Counted from the stretch's first letter, positions 53,722-62,185 are shown. The stretch is DNA of 64,000 nucleotides from Mumia sp050632745 (GCF_050632745.1 NZ_JBODSD010000001.1:1612001-1676000); one strand, 5' to 3'. Program-made: numbers and translations. Notes: a model not told the origin generated them from the letters alone.

Positions 53722-55179
53722 GTGCGTAGAGCAAAGATCGTCTGCACCATCGGTCCCGCCGTCTGGTCGGAGGAGAAGATCCTCGAGCTGGCAAGAGCCG
53801 GCATGAACGTCGCCCGCCTCAACCTCAGCCACGGTGACCACGCGACCCACGAGCGTTCGTTCGCGTGGACCCGCAACGCCGCTGAGGTCCTGGGAGAGCC
53901 GATCGCCATCCTGGCCGACCTGCAGGGCCCCAAGATCCGGCTCGGACGGTTCGCGTCCGGTCCCGTGGCGCTCGCCGAGGGCGACACGTTCACCATCACC
54001 GTCGAGGACGTCCCCGGCGACGACAAGCGGTGCTCCACGACGTACGCGGGGCTCCCCGGCGACGTGAAGCCCGGCGACGTGATCCTCATCGACGACGGCA
54101 AGGTACGCCTGCGCGCGACGGAGGTCACCGAGACCGACGTGCTCACGGTGTGCGAGGTCCCCGGTGTCCTCAGCAACAACAAGGGCATCAACCTCCCCGG
54201 CGTCAACGTGAGCGTGCCGGCGCTGTCGGAGAAGGACCGCGACGACCTGCGCTGGGCGCTGCGCGCCGGGGTCGACTTCATCGCGCTGTCCTTCGTCCGC
54301 CGCGGCGCCGACGTCGACGACGTCCACGCGATCATGGACGAGGAGGGCGTCCGCCGCCCGGTCATCGCCAAGATCGAGAAGCCGCAGGCGGTCGAGAACC
54401 TCGACGAGATCATGGACGCCTTCGACGGCGTCATGGTCGCGCGCGGCGACCTGGGCGTCGAGCTGCCGCTCGAGGACGTGCCGGTCGTCCAGAAGCTGAT
54501 CGTCGAGAAGGCGCGCCGCAACGCCAAGCCGGTCGTCGTCGCCACCCAGATGCTGGAGTCGATGATCTCCGCGCCCCGCCCGACCCGGGCCGAGGCCTCC
54601 GACGTCGCCAACGCGGTCCTGGACGGCGCGGACGCTGTCATGCTGTCGGGCGAGACCAGCGTGGGGGAGTTCCCCATGGAGACGGTCCGCACGATGGCCC
54701 GCATCGTCGAGAGCACCGAGGAGCACGGCCTGCCCCGGATGGCGGCGTACCACTGGGACCCGAAGACGCGCAGCGGCGTGATCGGGCGTGCGGCCGCCGG
54801 CGTCGCGCAGAGCGTCGGCGCGAAGTACCTGTGCGCGTTCACGACGTCGGGTGACAGCGCCCGCCGGATGACGCGCTACCGCTCGACGGTGCCGGTGCTG
54901 GCGTTCACGCCCGACCCGGTCGTCCGCAACCAGCTCGCGATGTCGTGGGGCGTCCAGACGTTCCTCGTCCCCGAGGTGGAGCACACCGACATGATGGTGC
55001 TGCAGGTCGACCGCGCGCTGCTCGAGATCGGGCAGTGCTCGGAGGGCGACGAGGTCGTGATCGTCGCCGGGAGCCCCCCGGGCATCCCCGGGTCGACCAA
55101 CGCGCTGCGGGTCCACCGCATGGGCGACGCGATCAGGGGCGTCTCGCCGGCGTACACCACGCCGCTCGTCCGCGACTAG
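53722..55179 (+). CDS. pyk: Pyk, pyruvate kinase
   Basis: Glycolytic enzyme forming pyruvate and ATP from phosphoenolpyruvate. The 485-residue protein starts MRRAKIVCTIGPAVWS, with RLNLSHGDHATH and LQGPKIRLGRF in the A domain and a B-domain insertion at about 70-170. The active-site block is VIAKIEKPQAVENLDEI with the catalytic Lys; MVARGDLGVELPLEDV and ATQMLESMISAPRPTRAEASD follow. The C-terminal effector domain is about 345-485. Single gene between two terminators. Confidence 0.97.
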   Translation: MRRAKIVCTIGPAVWSEEKILELARAGMNVARLNLSHGDHATHERSFAWTRNAAEVLGEPIAILADLQGPKIRLGRFASGPVALAEGDTFTITVEDVPGDDKRCSTTYAGLPGDVKPGDVILIDDGKVRLRATEVTETDVLTVCEVPGVLSNNKGINLPGVNVSVPALSEKDRDDLRWALRAGVDFIALSFVRRGADVDDVHAIMDEEGVRRPVIAKIEKPQAVENLDEIMDAFDGVMVARGDLGVELPLEDVPVVQKLIVEKARRNAKPVVVATQMLESMISAPRPTRAEASDVANAVLDGADAVMLSGETSVGEFPMETVRTMARIVESTEEHGLPRMAAYHWDPKTRSGVIGRAAAGVAQSVGAKYLCAFTTSGDSARRMTRYRSTVPVLAFTPDPVVRNQLAMSWGVQTFLVPEVEHTDMMVLQVDRALLEIGQCSEGDEVVIVAGSPPGIPGSTNALRVHRMGDAIRGVSPAYTTPLVRD

Positions 55180-55205
55180 GACCCGTCCGCAGCCGCGAAC
55201 CAGCC

Positions 55206-55260
55206 CGTACGACGAAGCCGGCCCGCTCCCGAGAGGGGAGCGGGCCGGCTTCGTCGTACG
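55206..55260. terminator. Bidirectional terminator between pyk and livF
   Basis: A perfect 25-bp stem pairs 55206-55230 with 55236-55260 around a 5-nt loop. It ends 5 nt from the livF stop and begins 27 nt after the pyk stop, so it serves both convergent genes. Confidence 0.9.
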
Positions 55261-55265
55261 AGGCC

Positions 55266-55979
55266 TCAGGCCACGCCGAGGTAGGCCTCCTTGACCGCCG
55301 GGTCGGCGAGCAGCTCCGCGCCGGTGCCCGAACGCGTGATGCGCCCGGTCTCGAGCACGTACGCGCGGTCGGCGCGGCTGAGCGCCTGGTTCGCGTTCTG
55401 CTCCACCAGCAGCACCGTGATCCCCTGCTCGTTCACCTGCGAGATGATCGAGAAGATCTGCCGGATGAACTGCGGGGCCAGGCCCATCGAGGGCTCGTCG
55501 AGGAGCAGCACCTTCGGCCGGCCCATGAGGGCGCGCCCGATGGCGAGCATCTGCTGCTCACCGCCGGACAGCGTGCCGCCGGCCTGCGCCTCGCGCTCCT
55601 TGAGCCGCGGGAACAGGTCGAAGACCCGGTCGAAGCTCTCGTCGACCGTCTCGCGGTCCTTGAGGGCGTACGTCCCCATCTCGAGGTTCTCGCGGACCGT
55701 CATGGCGGGGAAGATCCCGCGCCCTTCGGGAGTCAGCGAGATGCCGCGCACGACGCGCTTGTGACCCGCGAGCTTGGAGATGTCCTCGCCCTCGAAGGTC
55801 ACGCTGCCCGAGGACAGGCTGAGCAGCCCGGCCAGCGCGCGCATCGTCGTGGTCTTGCCGGCACCGTTCGCGCCGATGAGGGTGACGATCTCGCCCTCGT
55901 CGACGGTCAGCGAGATGCCGTGCAGGGCCTGGATGCGTCCGTAGTGGACCGAGACGTCGTTGATCTCGAGCAACGCCAC
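55266..55979 (-). CDS. livF: LivF, branched-chain amino-acid ABC transporter ATPase
   Basis: One of two ATPases powering the HAAT-type importer. The 237-residue protein has Walker A GANGAGKTTTMRAL, signature LSGGEQQMLAIGRAL, Walker B VLLLDEPSMGLAP and the switch region LLVEQNANQAL. The GTG start lies 1 nt after the livG stop. It is last in the livK-H-M-G-F operon, ending at the strong terminator shared with pyk. Confidence 0.95.
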   Translation of the reverse strand: MALLEINDVSVHYGRIQALHGISLTVDEGEIVTLIGANGAGKTTTMRALAGLLSLSSGSVTFEGEDISKLAGHKRVVRGISLTPEGRGIFPAMTVRENLEMGTYALKDRETVDESFDRVFDLFPRLKEREAQAGGTLSGGEQQMLAIGRALMGRPKVLLLDEPSMGLAPQFIRQIFSIISQVNEQGITVLLVEQNANQALSRADRAYVLETGRITRSGTGAELLADPAVKEAYLGVA

Positions 55980-55980
55980 G

Positions 55981-56859
55981 TCAGTCTTCCTCTCCGAGGT
56001 AGGCGGCGATGACCGTCGGGTCGTTGCGGATGTCCTTCGGGAGCCCGTCGGCGATCTTCTTGCCGAACTCCAGGACCACGATCCGGTCGGTCACGCCCAT
56101 GACGAGCCGCATGTCGTGCTCGATGAGCAGCACGGTGTAGCCGTCCGCGCGGATGGTCCGGATGAGCTGCATGAGCTCTTCCTTCTCCGCGGGGTTGAAC
56201 CCGGCCGCAGGCTCGTCGAGGCACAGCAGCTTGGGATCGGTCGCGAGCGCACGGGCGATCTCGAGGCGGCGCTGGTAGCCGTACGGCAGGGCGCTCGCCT
56301 GGACCATCGCCTTGTCCGCGATGCCCACGAACTCCAGCAGCGCCATGCCACGGTCGATCGCCTCCTTCTCCTCGCGGTAGAGCCGCGGGGTCCGGAACAG
56401 CGATCCCCAGACGCCGACCTTGTGGCGGGCGTCGAGGCCGACCACGACGTTCTCCAGCGCCGTCATCTCGCCGAACAGGCGGACGTTCTGGAAGGTCCGG
56501 GCGATGCCCAGCCGCGTGATCTTGTGCTGCTTGCGACGACCGATCGCGTCGCCCTCGAGGAGGACCTGCCCTTCGGTCGGCCGGTAGACGCCCGTCATCG
56601 CGTTGAAGCAGGTCGTCTTGCCGGCGCCGTTGGGCCCGATCAGTCCCAGGATCTCGCCGCGCTTGATGTCGAACGTGACGTCGTCAAGCGCCGTCAGGCC
56701 GCCGAAGCGCATCGTGAGGTTCTGGATCTCGACGAGCTTGTCACCGACCTCGACCGCGATGTCGCGCTCCGCGGCGGCCATCTGGGCCACCTCGGAGTCC
56801 AGCGGCGGCGGCGCGTCCGGCTTGGGAGTCGCCGGCGGGGGAGCGGAGTGCTCGGTCAC
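55981..56859 (-). CDS. livG: LivG, branched-chain amino-acid ABC transporter ATPase
   Basis: Second ATPase of the importer. GTG 56859, overlapping the livM stop by 4 bp, gives 292 residues; the frame is open further upstream but inside livM. An extra N-terminal segment of about 40 residues (Pro/Ala-rich, then acidic) precedes the ATPase domain. Walker A is GPNGAGKTTCFNAMTG, the signature is LPYGYQRRLEIARAL and Walker B is LLCLDEPAAGFNP. The LivG-specific C-terminal region includes FGKKIADGLP. Confidence 0.95.
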   Translation of the reverse strand: MTEHSAPPPATPKPDAPPPLDSEVAQMAAAERDIAVEVGDKLVEIQNLTMRFGGLTALDDVTFDIKRGEILGLIGPNGAGKTTCFNAMTGVYRPTEGQVLLEGDAIGRRKQHKITRLGIARTFQNVRLFGEMTALENVVVGLDARHKVGVWGSLFRTPRLYREEKEAIDRGMALLEFVGIADKAMVQASALPYGYQRRLEIARALATDPKLLCLDEPAAGFNPAEKEELMQLIRTIRADGYTVLLIEHDMRLVMGVTDRIVVLEFGKKIADGLPKDIRNDPTVIAAYLGEED

Positions 56860-58034
56860 TGTCCGGTCTCCTTCGCAGCGGGGACGGGGGTCGAGGGCGC
56901 GTCGGCCAGGTTCGCGATCCGCTTGTGCGCTCGGCGTTCGAACGTGAGCAGGTGCGGACGCTTGCCGAAGAGACCCTGCGGCCGGAAGATCATCAGCACG
57001 ACGAGCACGGCACCGAAGATGAGGTACTTGTACTCGGCGATCGCGGTGAACCGCAGCGGGATGTACGCGACGAGCGCCCCGCCGATGATCGCGCCGAACT
57101 TGTTGCCCTGGCCGCCGAGGACGACCGCCACGAGGAACATGATCGACATCTGCACGTCGAACCGCTGGTTGTTGACGAAGCCGATCTGGCCGGCCGCGAT
57201 GGCTCCCGCGGAGCCACCGAGCGCGGCGCCGATGCCGAACGCCCACAGCTTGTAGCGGAACGTCGGCACGCCCATGATCTCGGCGGCGTCCTCGTCCTCG
57301 CGCAGGGCGATCCAGTTGCGGCCCACACGGCTGCGCTCGAGGTTGCCGAGCGCGATCATGATCACGATGATCACCGTGATCGTCATCCAGTACCACGGGG
57401 CACCCGCGCTGTTGGCGAAGATCGGGTTGCCGTCGGCGTTCTCGCCCGGCGGGCGGCCGACGTTCTGGAAGCCGACCTGACCCTTCAGCGCCGGGATGAT
57501 CGTCGCCAGGAGGCGGATGATCTCGCCGAAGCCGAGCGTCACGATCGCGAGGTAGTCGCCTCGTAGCCGGAGCGTCGGGATGCCGAGGAGCACGCCGAAC
57601 ACCACCGTGACCATCGCCGCGAGCGGCAGGGTCAGGAGGTACGGGATGTGGACCATCGTCGAGTCAGGCGACGTCCACAGTGCGGCGACGTACGCGCCGA
57701 CCGCGAAGAAGCCGACGTAGCCCAGGTCGAGCAGTCCGGCCTGGCCGACCACGACGTTGAGGCCGATCGCGACCAGGGCGTAGCGCGCCATCTCGGCGCA
57801 CGCCAGCGGCCAGTTGTTGCCCGGCTCGGTGGTGATCAGCGGGATGTTGACCAGCGGCAGCACGAAGGCCGCCGCGACGGCGATCAGGAGGAAGCCCCAC
57901 TGCCCGACGCGCGGGAGGTGGTTCCACCAGTCGGAGAGCGCCTGGAAGCGAGACGGCTTGGTCGTCTCGTCCAGCAGCTCGTCGGCGCGGGCCTGGGACT
58001 CCGAGGCTCCGCCCATCGGCGTACCGGTGCTCAT
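56856..58034 (-). CDS. livM: LivM, branched-chain amino-acid ABC transporter permease
   Basis: Permease subunit of 392 residues. ATG 58034, overlapping the livH stop by 4 bp with GGTGAGGGC before it, is chosen over in-frame starts inside livH. About 50 hydrophilic residues precede roughly nine membrane segments. YALVAIGLNVVVGQAGLLDLGYVGFFAVGA is the family hallmark, seen here as NVVVGQAGLLDLGYVGFFA. The EAA-like coupling loop is ALREDEDAAEIMGV. The C-terminus MIFRPQGLFGKR is typical. Confidence 0.95.
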   Translation of the reverse strand: MSTGTPMGGASESQARADELLDETTKPSRFQALSDWWNHLPRVGQWGFLLIAVAAAFVLPLVNIPLITTEPGNNWPLACAEMARYALVAIGLNVVVGQAGLLDLGYVGFFAVGAYVAALWTSPDSTMVHIPYLLTLPLAAMVTVVFGVLLGIPTLRLRGDYLAIVTLGFGEIIRLLATIIPALKGQVGFQNVGRPPGENADGNPIFANSAGAPWYWMTITVIIVIMIALGNLERSRVGRNWIALREDEDAAEIMGVPTFRYKLWAFGIGAALGGSAGAIAAGQIGFVNNQRFDVQMSIMFLVAVVLGGQGNKFGAIIGGALVAYIPLRFTAIAEYKYLIFGAVLVVLMIFRPQGLFGKRPHLLTFERRAHKRIANLADAPSTPVPAAKETGQ

Positions 58035-59005
58035 GCCCTCACCTTTCCGAGGTTGCTGCCGAGGATGCCCTCCGGCCGGACCATCAGGACGACGATCAGG
58101 ACCACGAAGCACACCACGTCGGTCCACTGCGCGCTGCCGAGCAGGATCTGGCCGTAGTTGCCGATCAAGCCGAGCAGCAGACCGCCGAGGAGCGCGCCCC
58201 GCACGTTGCCGATGCCGCCGAGGACGGCGGCGGTGAACGCCTTGACGCCGAGGACGAAGCCGCCGAGGTAGAGGACGCCCGACGGCACCTTCATCACGTA
58301 GAAGAGCGCGGCGACGCCGGCGAGCAGACCGCCGATGACGAACGTGCTGATGATGATGCGCTCACGGTTGACGCCCATCAGGGTGGCCGTGTCCGGGTCC
58401 TGCGCCACGGCGCGGATGCCGCGGCCGAGCTTGGTACGCCGGATGAACTGGTCGACGGCGATCATCATGACGATCGCCGCGGTCACGATGAGGATCGAGT
58501 CGAAGTAGATCAGCGTCCCGCCGATGTCGAAGATCGCCTTGTTCTCGAACATGATCACCGACGGCTCGGGGTTGGGCCCCCGCCAGACGAAGATCAGGTA
58601 CTGGATGACGAACGACATGCCGATCGCCGAGATCAGGAAAACCAGTCTCGGCGCGCCTTTGACACGGAGCGGTTTGTAGGCGACCCGCTCGACGATGAAC
58701 GCTGTTATCGCGGAGGCGAGCATGCCGAAGATGACGGCGAGCAAGAGGTTCGCCGCGATCTGGTACCAGGCGAGGTTGGGGACGGACGGGCCGAACCCGA
58801 GCGACGTCAGGGTGAAGACGATCGCGTACGCACCGACGATGAAGACCTCGGAGTGCGCGAAGTTGATGAGGTTGAGAACGCCGTACACGAGGGTGTAGCC
58901 GAGCGCGACGAGCGCGTAGATCCCGCCGAACGTGAGTCCGTCGACGGTCGCGCTCCAGAAGTTCGCACCCAGTGCATCCCAGTCGAGGGTGATCCACTGG
59001 TCCAC
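58031..59005 (-). CDS. livH: LivH, branched-chain amino-acid ABC transporter permease
   Basis: Permease subunit of 324 residues with about eight membrane segments. LTFGGIYALVALGYTLVYGV and LINFAHSEVFIVGAY are the conserved N-terminal blocks. The coupling loop is GRGIRAVAQDPDTATLMGVN, and the end VLMVRPEGILGSN is typical. The GTG start has AAAAGGAG 5 nt upstream. A hairpin lies between it and livK, so it may be expressed at a lower level than the binding protein. Confidence 0.95.
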   Translation of the reverse strand: MDQWITLDWDALGANFWSATVDGLTFGGIYALVALGYTLVYGVLNLINFAHSEVFIVGAYAIVFTLTSLGFGPSVPNLAWYQIAANLLLAVIFGMLASAITAFIVERVAYKPLRVKGAPRLVFLISAIGMSFVIQYLIFVWRGPNPEPSVIMFENKAIFDIGGTLIYFDSILIVTAAIVMMIAVDQFIRRTKLGRGIRAVAQDPDTATLMGVNRERIIISTFVIGGLLAGVAALFYVMKVPSGVLYLGGFVLGVKAFTAAVLGGIGNVRGALLGGLLLGLIGNYGQILLGSAQWTDVVCFVVLIVVLMVRPEGILGSNLGKVRA

Positions 59006-59036
59006 TTGGGCTCCTTTTGGGAGTCGGAAGGGCAGC

Positions 59037-59069
59037 GAGGGGGTCCGTCTGGATCAGACGGACCCCCTC
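59037..59069 (-). terminator. Hairpin between livK and livH (attenuating terminator)
   Basis: A perfect 15-bp stem pairs 59037-59051 with 59055-59069 around a 3-nt loop. It lies just after the livK stop and about 30 nt before livH. Such intercistronic hairpins often keep the solute-binding protein mRNA more abundant than the permease mRNA. Confidence 0.82.
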
Positions 59070-59086
59070 CGTTGGCAGCTTGGTCG

Positions 59087-60301
59087 TTACTCGATCACGC
59101 CGACCGAGACGATCGCGCCGTCCTGCACCTTGTAGCCGTAGACGGGAAGCTCCGTGAGCTCACCGGTCTCGTCCCACTTGAACTTCTTGCTGATGCCCTG
59201 GGCGTCGTAGTTCTTGACCCAGTCCTTCAGCTTCGCGCGGTCCTGGTTGCCGCCGTCGATGCCCGCGAGCAGGATCGTCGTGGCGTCGTAGCCCTCGACC
59301 GAGTACGTACCCGGCGCAGCGCCGTTGGAGACACCCTTGTAGGCGTCGGCGAAGCTGGTGATCAGCTCGCCCGGGATGCACGGGCAGGTGAAGTAGGCGT
59401 TGCTCGAGGCATCGCCGGCCTGGTCGATGAACTGCTGGTCCTTGACGCCGTCGGGGCCGATGAAGATGCCCTTGTAGCCCTTGCCGACCAGCTGCTGGTT
59501 GAACGGAGCCGCCTCGGCGTAGTAGCCCGAGTAGAACACCGCGTCCGGCTTCTCGGCGAGGATCTTGGAGATCGTCGCGGAGAAGTCCTTCTGACCCGTC
59601 GTCACCTTGTCGGTGCCGGCGAGGTTGTCGCCGAGCGCCTCGGTGGTCGAGGTGGCGAGGCCGATGCCGTAGTCGGAGTCGTCCTGGACGACGTAGACCT
59701 TGTCGGCACCGAGCTTCTCGGCGAGGACCGGGACGGCCGGGCCCTGGACGTTGTCGTTGCCCAGACCACGGAAGAACGTCGTCCAGCCGTTGGTCGTCAG
59801 CAGCGGGTTGGTCGCCGACGGCGTGATGTGGACGAGTCCGGCCTGCTCGAGGATGTTGCCGGTCGCCTTGGACTCACCGGAGAACGGCAGGCCGATGACG
59901 CCGATGATGTTCTCGTCGTTCGTCGCCTGGGTCACCGGGCCGGTGGCCTTGTTGGGGTCACCCTCGGTGTCGAACTTGCGCAGCTGGACCTGGCAGTTCG
60001 CGTTGTTCTCGTTGTGCTCGTTGATCGCGAGCTGAACACCGTTGAGGATGTTGATGCCCAGCTGGGCGTTCGGGCCGGTCTCGGCGCCGATGTAGGCGAG
60101 GGTCGTCGTCGCCGGGCACTCGGCGTTGCCGTCACCCGCGGGCTGGACGGCGTCCGAGGGCGCCTCGATTGCAGTCTGCACCTCGAGCTCGGGTGCAGCG
60201 TTGTTGTCGTCGCCGCTGTCACCGTCGTCGGTGTTGGCACAGCCCGCGAGGGCAAGGGCCAGCACCGCGGCGGCCGCGAGCGCCTTCGTGGAACGAGACA
60301 C
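59087..60301 (-). CDS. livK: LivK, branched-chain amino-acid binding lipoprotein
   Basis: Type I periplasmic-binding lipoprotein of the importer. GTG 60301, with GGAGG 8 nt upstream, gives 404 residues. The signal peptide ends in the lipobox LALAGC, with Cys21 as the lipidated residue, a substrate for Lgt and LspA. A short acidic, Asp/Asn-rich linker follows. The Peripla_BP_6 fold is visible in LAYIGAETGPNAQLG, IIGVIGLPFSGESKA and VYVVQDDSDYGIG. Leu/Ile/Val is the expected ligand from context; related proteins bind amides or aromatic acids, so specificity is not certain. Confidence 0.93.
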   Translation of the reverse strand: MSRSTKALAAAAVLALALAGCANTDDGDSGDDNNAAPELEVQTAIEAPSDAVQPAGDGNAECPATTTLAYIGAETGPNAQLGINILNGVQLAINEHNENNANCQVQLRKFDTEGDPNKATGPVTQATNDENIIGVIGLPFSGESKATGNILEQAGLVHITPSATNPLLTTNGWTTFFRGLGNDNVQGPAVPVLAEKLGADKVYVVQDDSDYGIGLATSTTEALGDNLAGTDKVTTGQKDFSATISKILAEKPDAVFYSGYYAEAAPFNQQLVGKGYKGIFIGPDGVKDQQFIDQAGDASSNAYFTCPCIPGELITSFADAYKGVSNGAAPGTYSVEGYDATTILLAGIDGGNQDRAKLKDWVKNYDAQGISKKFKWDETGELTELPVYGYKVQDGAIVSVGVIE

Positions 60302-60366
60302 GGTGGTGTCCTCCGATTCGTCGTGGCCCGGCCCCGGATGTGTCCGGGGCGGACGTTTTGCGTCCC

Positions 60367-60381
60367 ATGCAGTAACTGCAT
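60367..60381. promoter_or_regulatory. 15-bp palindrome upstream of livK, candidate operator
   Basis: ATGCAGTAACTGCAT has perfect 7-nt arms around one central base. It lies 66 nt before the livK start and 5-10 nt after a TACAAC box on the minus strand, so a repressor bound here could block the start of the liv transcript. Which regulator binds is unknown. Confidence 0.5.
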
Positions 60382-60418
60382 CGTTGTAGCACAGGGAAAG
60401 CCGCTCGAACCGTGAAGA

Positions 60419-60445
60419 TTCCAAGCCGTTATGAAACGGTTGGAA
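60419..60445 (-). terminator. Hairpin between tRNA-Leu and livK
   Basis: An 11-bp stem with one bulged base (60425) pairs 60419-60430 with 60435-60445 around a 4-nt loop. It could end the tRNA-Leu transcript before the liv promoter. Confidence 0.4.
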
Positions 60446-60552
60446 ACCCTTCCGACCCGGTTGTCCCGGTCAACGATCCTGTGCGACGTGGGAGCGTAGA
60501 CGACCGATGTTGCACGAAGATTTCTCGGGGCGCCTCTGGAAGAGGGGTGAAG

Positions 60553-60635
60553 TGCCGGGTGCGGGACTCGAACCCGCACATCCTTTCGGACAGTGGTGTT
60601 TGAGACCACCGCGTCTACCATTCCGCCAACCCGGC
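60553..60635 (-). tRNA. tRNA-Leu (anticodon CAA)
   Basis: 83 nt, minus strand. The acceptor stem pairs GCCGGGT with ACCCGGC, followed by discriminator A. The D arm has GGCGGAATGGTAGACGC, the 5-bp anticodon stem GTGGT/ACCAC encloses CTCAAAC, giving CAA, which reads UUG. A long class II variable arm (TGTCCGAAAGGATG) and the T loop GGTTCGAGTCC are present. The 3' CCA is not encoded. Confidence 0.96.
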
Positions 60636-60664
60636 TCGCGCCTCGGACCCCGACGGGCGCGGGA

Positions 60665-60670
60665 TAACCT
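60665..60670 (+). promoter_or_regulatory. -10-like box TAACCT, 6 nt before pdtaR
   Basis: TAACCT, then TCTCAC, then GTG 60677. It fits a leaderless pdtaR transcript, divergent from tRNA-Leu. Confidence 0.55.
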
Positions 60671-60676
60671 TCTCAC

Positions 60677-61327
60677 GTGACTTCTGCGCAGAGCACCCCT
60701 GGTACGCCGTCCCCCGTCCGCCGCGTCGTCATCGCCGAGGACGAGGCGCTCATCCGTCTGGACCTCGCCGAGATGCTCGCGGAGGAGGGCGTCGAGGTGG
60801 TCGGTCAGGCCGCCGACGGCGAGCAGGCGGTCGCCCTCGCCGAGGAGCTGCGGCCCGACCTCGTCGTGATGGACGTCAAGATGCCGAAGCTCGACGGGAT
60901 CTCGGCCGCCGAGCGGATCGCGTCCCAGCGGATCGCCCCCGTCGTCATGCTCACGGCGTTCAGCCAGCGCGAGCTCGTCGAGCGGGCGCGCGACGCCGGC
61001 GCCATGGCGTACCTCGTGAAGCCCTTCAGCAAGTCCGACCTCGTGCCGGCGATCGAGATGGCGGTCAGCCGCTTCGCCGAGATCGCCGCGCTGGAGGCCG
61101 AGGTCGCGGGCCTGGAGGACCGGCTGGAGACGCGCCGGGCCGTGGAGCGCGCCAAGGGGCTCCTGCAGGAGGCGCTGGGGATCTCCGAGCCGGCGGCGTT
61201 CCGCTGGATCCAGAAGACTGCGATGGACCTTCGCCTGCCGATGCGCGCCGTCGCCGAGGGCGTCGTCGAGCACGGTCCCGCACTCGGTGGCGCGACCGGT
61301 CCGGAGAGCGCGGCCGACCCGCAGTAG
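60677..61327 (+). CDS. pdtaR: PdtaR-like response regulator with ANTAR RNA-binding domain
   Basis: Response regulator that controls target mRNAs by antitermination. The 216-residue protein has a receiver domain (about 15-135) with acidic pocket AEDEALI, the phosphorylated Asp in LVVMDVKMP and the conserved Lys in YLVKPFSKSDL. The ANTAR domain (about 140-200) reads RRAVERAKGLLQEALGISE, then AAFRWIQKTAMDLRLPM. It closely resembles mycobacterial PdtaR (Rv1626), whose partner kinase is PdtaS; no kinase gene is nearby, as in Mycobacterium. Confidence 0.94.
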   Translation: MTSAQSTPGTPSPVRRVVIAEDEALIRLDLAEMLAEEGVEVVGQAADGEQAVALAEELRPDLVVMDVKMPKLDGISAAERIASQRIAPVVMLTAFSQRELVERARDAGAMAYLVKPFSKSDLVPAIEMAVSRFAEIAALEAEVAGLEDRLETRRAVERAKGLLQEALGISEPAAFRWIQKTAMDLRLPMRAVAEGVVEHGPALGGATGPESAADPQ

Positions 61328-61342
61328 GGGAGCAGCCCCCCG

Positions 61343-61397
61343 CCAGAGCAGGATCGGCCAGAGCAGGATCGGTCAGCGCAGGACTCGGTCAGCGCAG
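61343..61397 (+). repeat. Short tandem repeat between pdtaR and the DUF554 gene
   Basis: Two identical 15-nt units CCAGAGCAGGATCGG (61343-61357, 61358-61372) are followed by a diverged 16-nt unit (61373-61388) and a partial one (61389-61397). The last partial unit contains the stop codon of the minus-strand DUF554 gene. Probably a slippage product. Confidence 0.85.
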
Positions 61398-62135
61398 CCA
61401 GATCACCGACTGCACGAGGAGCGGGGCGACCAGCAGCGCGGGGATCATGTCCCCGACCGCCACCGGGCGGATGTTGAGCAGCCGCAGCCCCACGCCCACG
61501 AGCAGGACGCCGCCGGTGGCGCTGAGGGCGACGACGTGCGGCTCGGGCACGAACGAGCCCATGACCGCGCCCAGCAGCGTGAAGCTGCCCTGGATCACGC
61601 CCACGGCGATCGCCGAGGCCATCACCCCGGCCCCGAGCGAGGCCGCGAAGGCGATCGACGCGAAGCCGTCGAGGGCGGACTTGAGCAGCAGCTGCTCCGC
61701 GCCGCCGCCGAGCCCGTCGGTGATCGAGCCGAGGATCGTGAGCGGACCGACGCAGAAGACGAGGGACGCGGTCACGAACCCCTCCACGAACCGCGCCCGG
61801 GCTCCTTCGTCACCGCTGCCTCCCAGCCGGGCCTGCAGCCAGCCTCCCGAGCTCTCGAGGCGGTGCTCGATCCGCAGCAGCGAGCCGACCACGCCGCCGA
61901 TCACGACCGCCCCGAGGACGATGAGGACCGGCGCGCTGGGTCCGACCGCGTCGGAGAGGACCCGGTCGGTCACCGCGACGGCGGAGAGCCCCGCGATGAG
62001 GAGGGTGACGAGGCCGAGGCCGTCGGTGACCACCGCCCGCGTCCGCGCGGGGAGCCGGTTGCCTACCAGCAGGCCGATCCCCGAGCCGACGAGGACGGCG
62101 CCGACGTTGACGACCGTTCCTGCTCCGACGAACAC
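61389..62135 (-). CDS. DUF554 family membrane protein (YdfK-like)
   Basis: GTG 62135, behind GGGAAGGGGAGA, gives 248 residues; an in-frame ATG at 62156 is an alternative. About seven membrane segments. Family blocks: NVGAVLVGSGIGLLVGNRLP at the N-terminus, FVTASLVFCVGPLTILGSI, and KSALDGFASIAFAASLGAGV. The function of DUF554 proteins is unknown; transport is often assumed. Convergent with pdtaR, with tandem repeats at the junction, and divergent from the GNAT gene. Confidence 0.9.
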   Translation of the reverse strand: MFVGAGTVVNVGAVLVGSGIGLLVGNRLPARTRAVVTDGLGLVTLLIAGLSAVAVTDRVLSDAVGPSAPVLIVLGAVVIGGVVGSLLRIEHRLESSGGWLQARLGGSGDEGARARFVEGFVTASLVFCVGPLTILGSITDGLGGGAEQLLLKSALDGFASIAFAASLGAGVMASAIAVGVIQGSFTLLGAVMGSFVPEPHVVALSATGGVLLVGVGLRLLNIRPVAVGDMIPALLVAPLLVQSVIWLR

Positions 62136-62155
62136 GTCTCCCCTTCCCGGACCCA

Positions 62156-62185
62156 CTGACAGCGAGGCCCGCCACGGCGTAGTGT
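62156..62185 (+). promoter_or_regulatory. Candidate promoter of the GNAT gene
   Basis: CTGACA (62156-62161), an 18-nt spacer and TAGTGT (62180-62185) form a plausible promoter in the gap divergent from the DUF554 gene; leader about 80 nt. Confidence 0.5.

Noticed and set aside
61343..61397. CRISPR remnant
   Set aside because: Units follow one another without spacers and diverge in steps, as expected from slippage.
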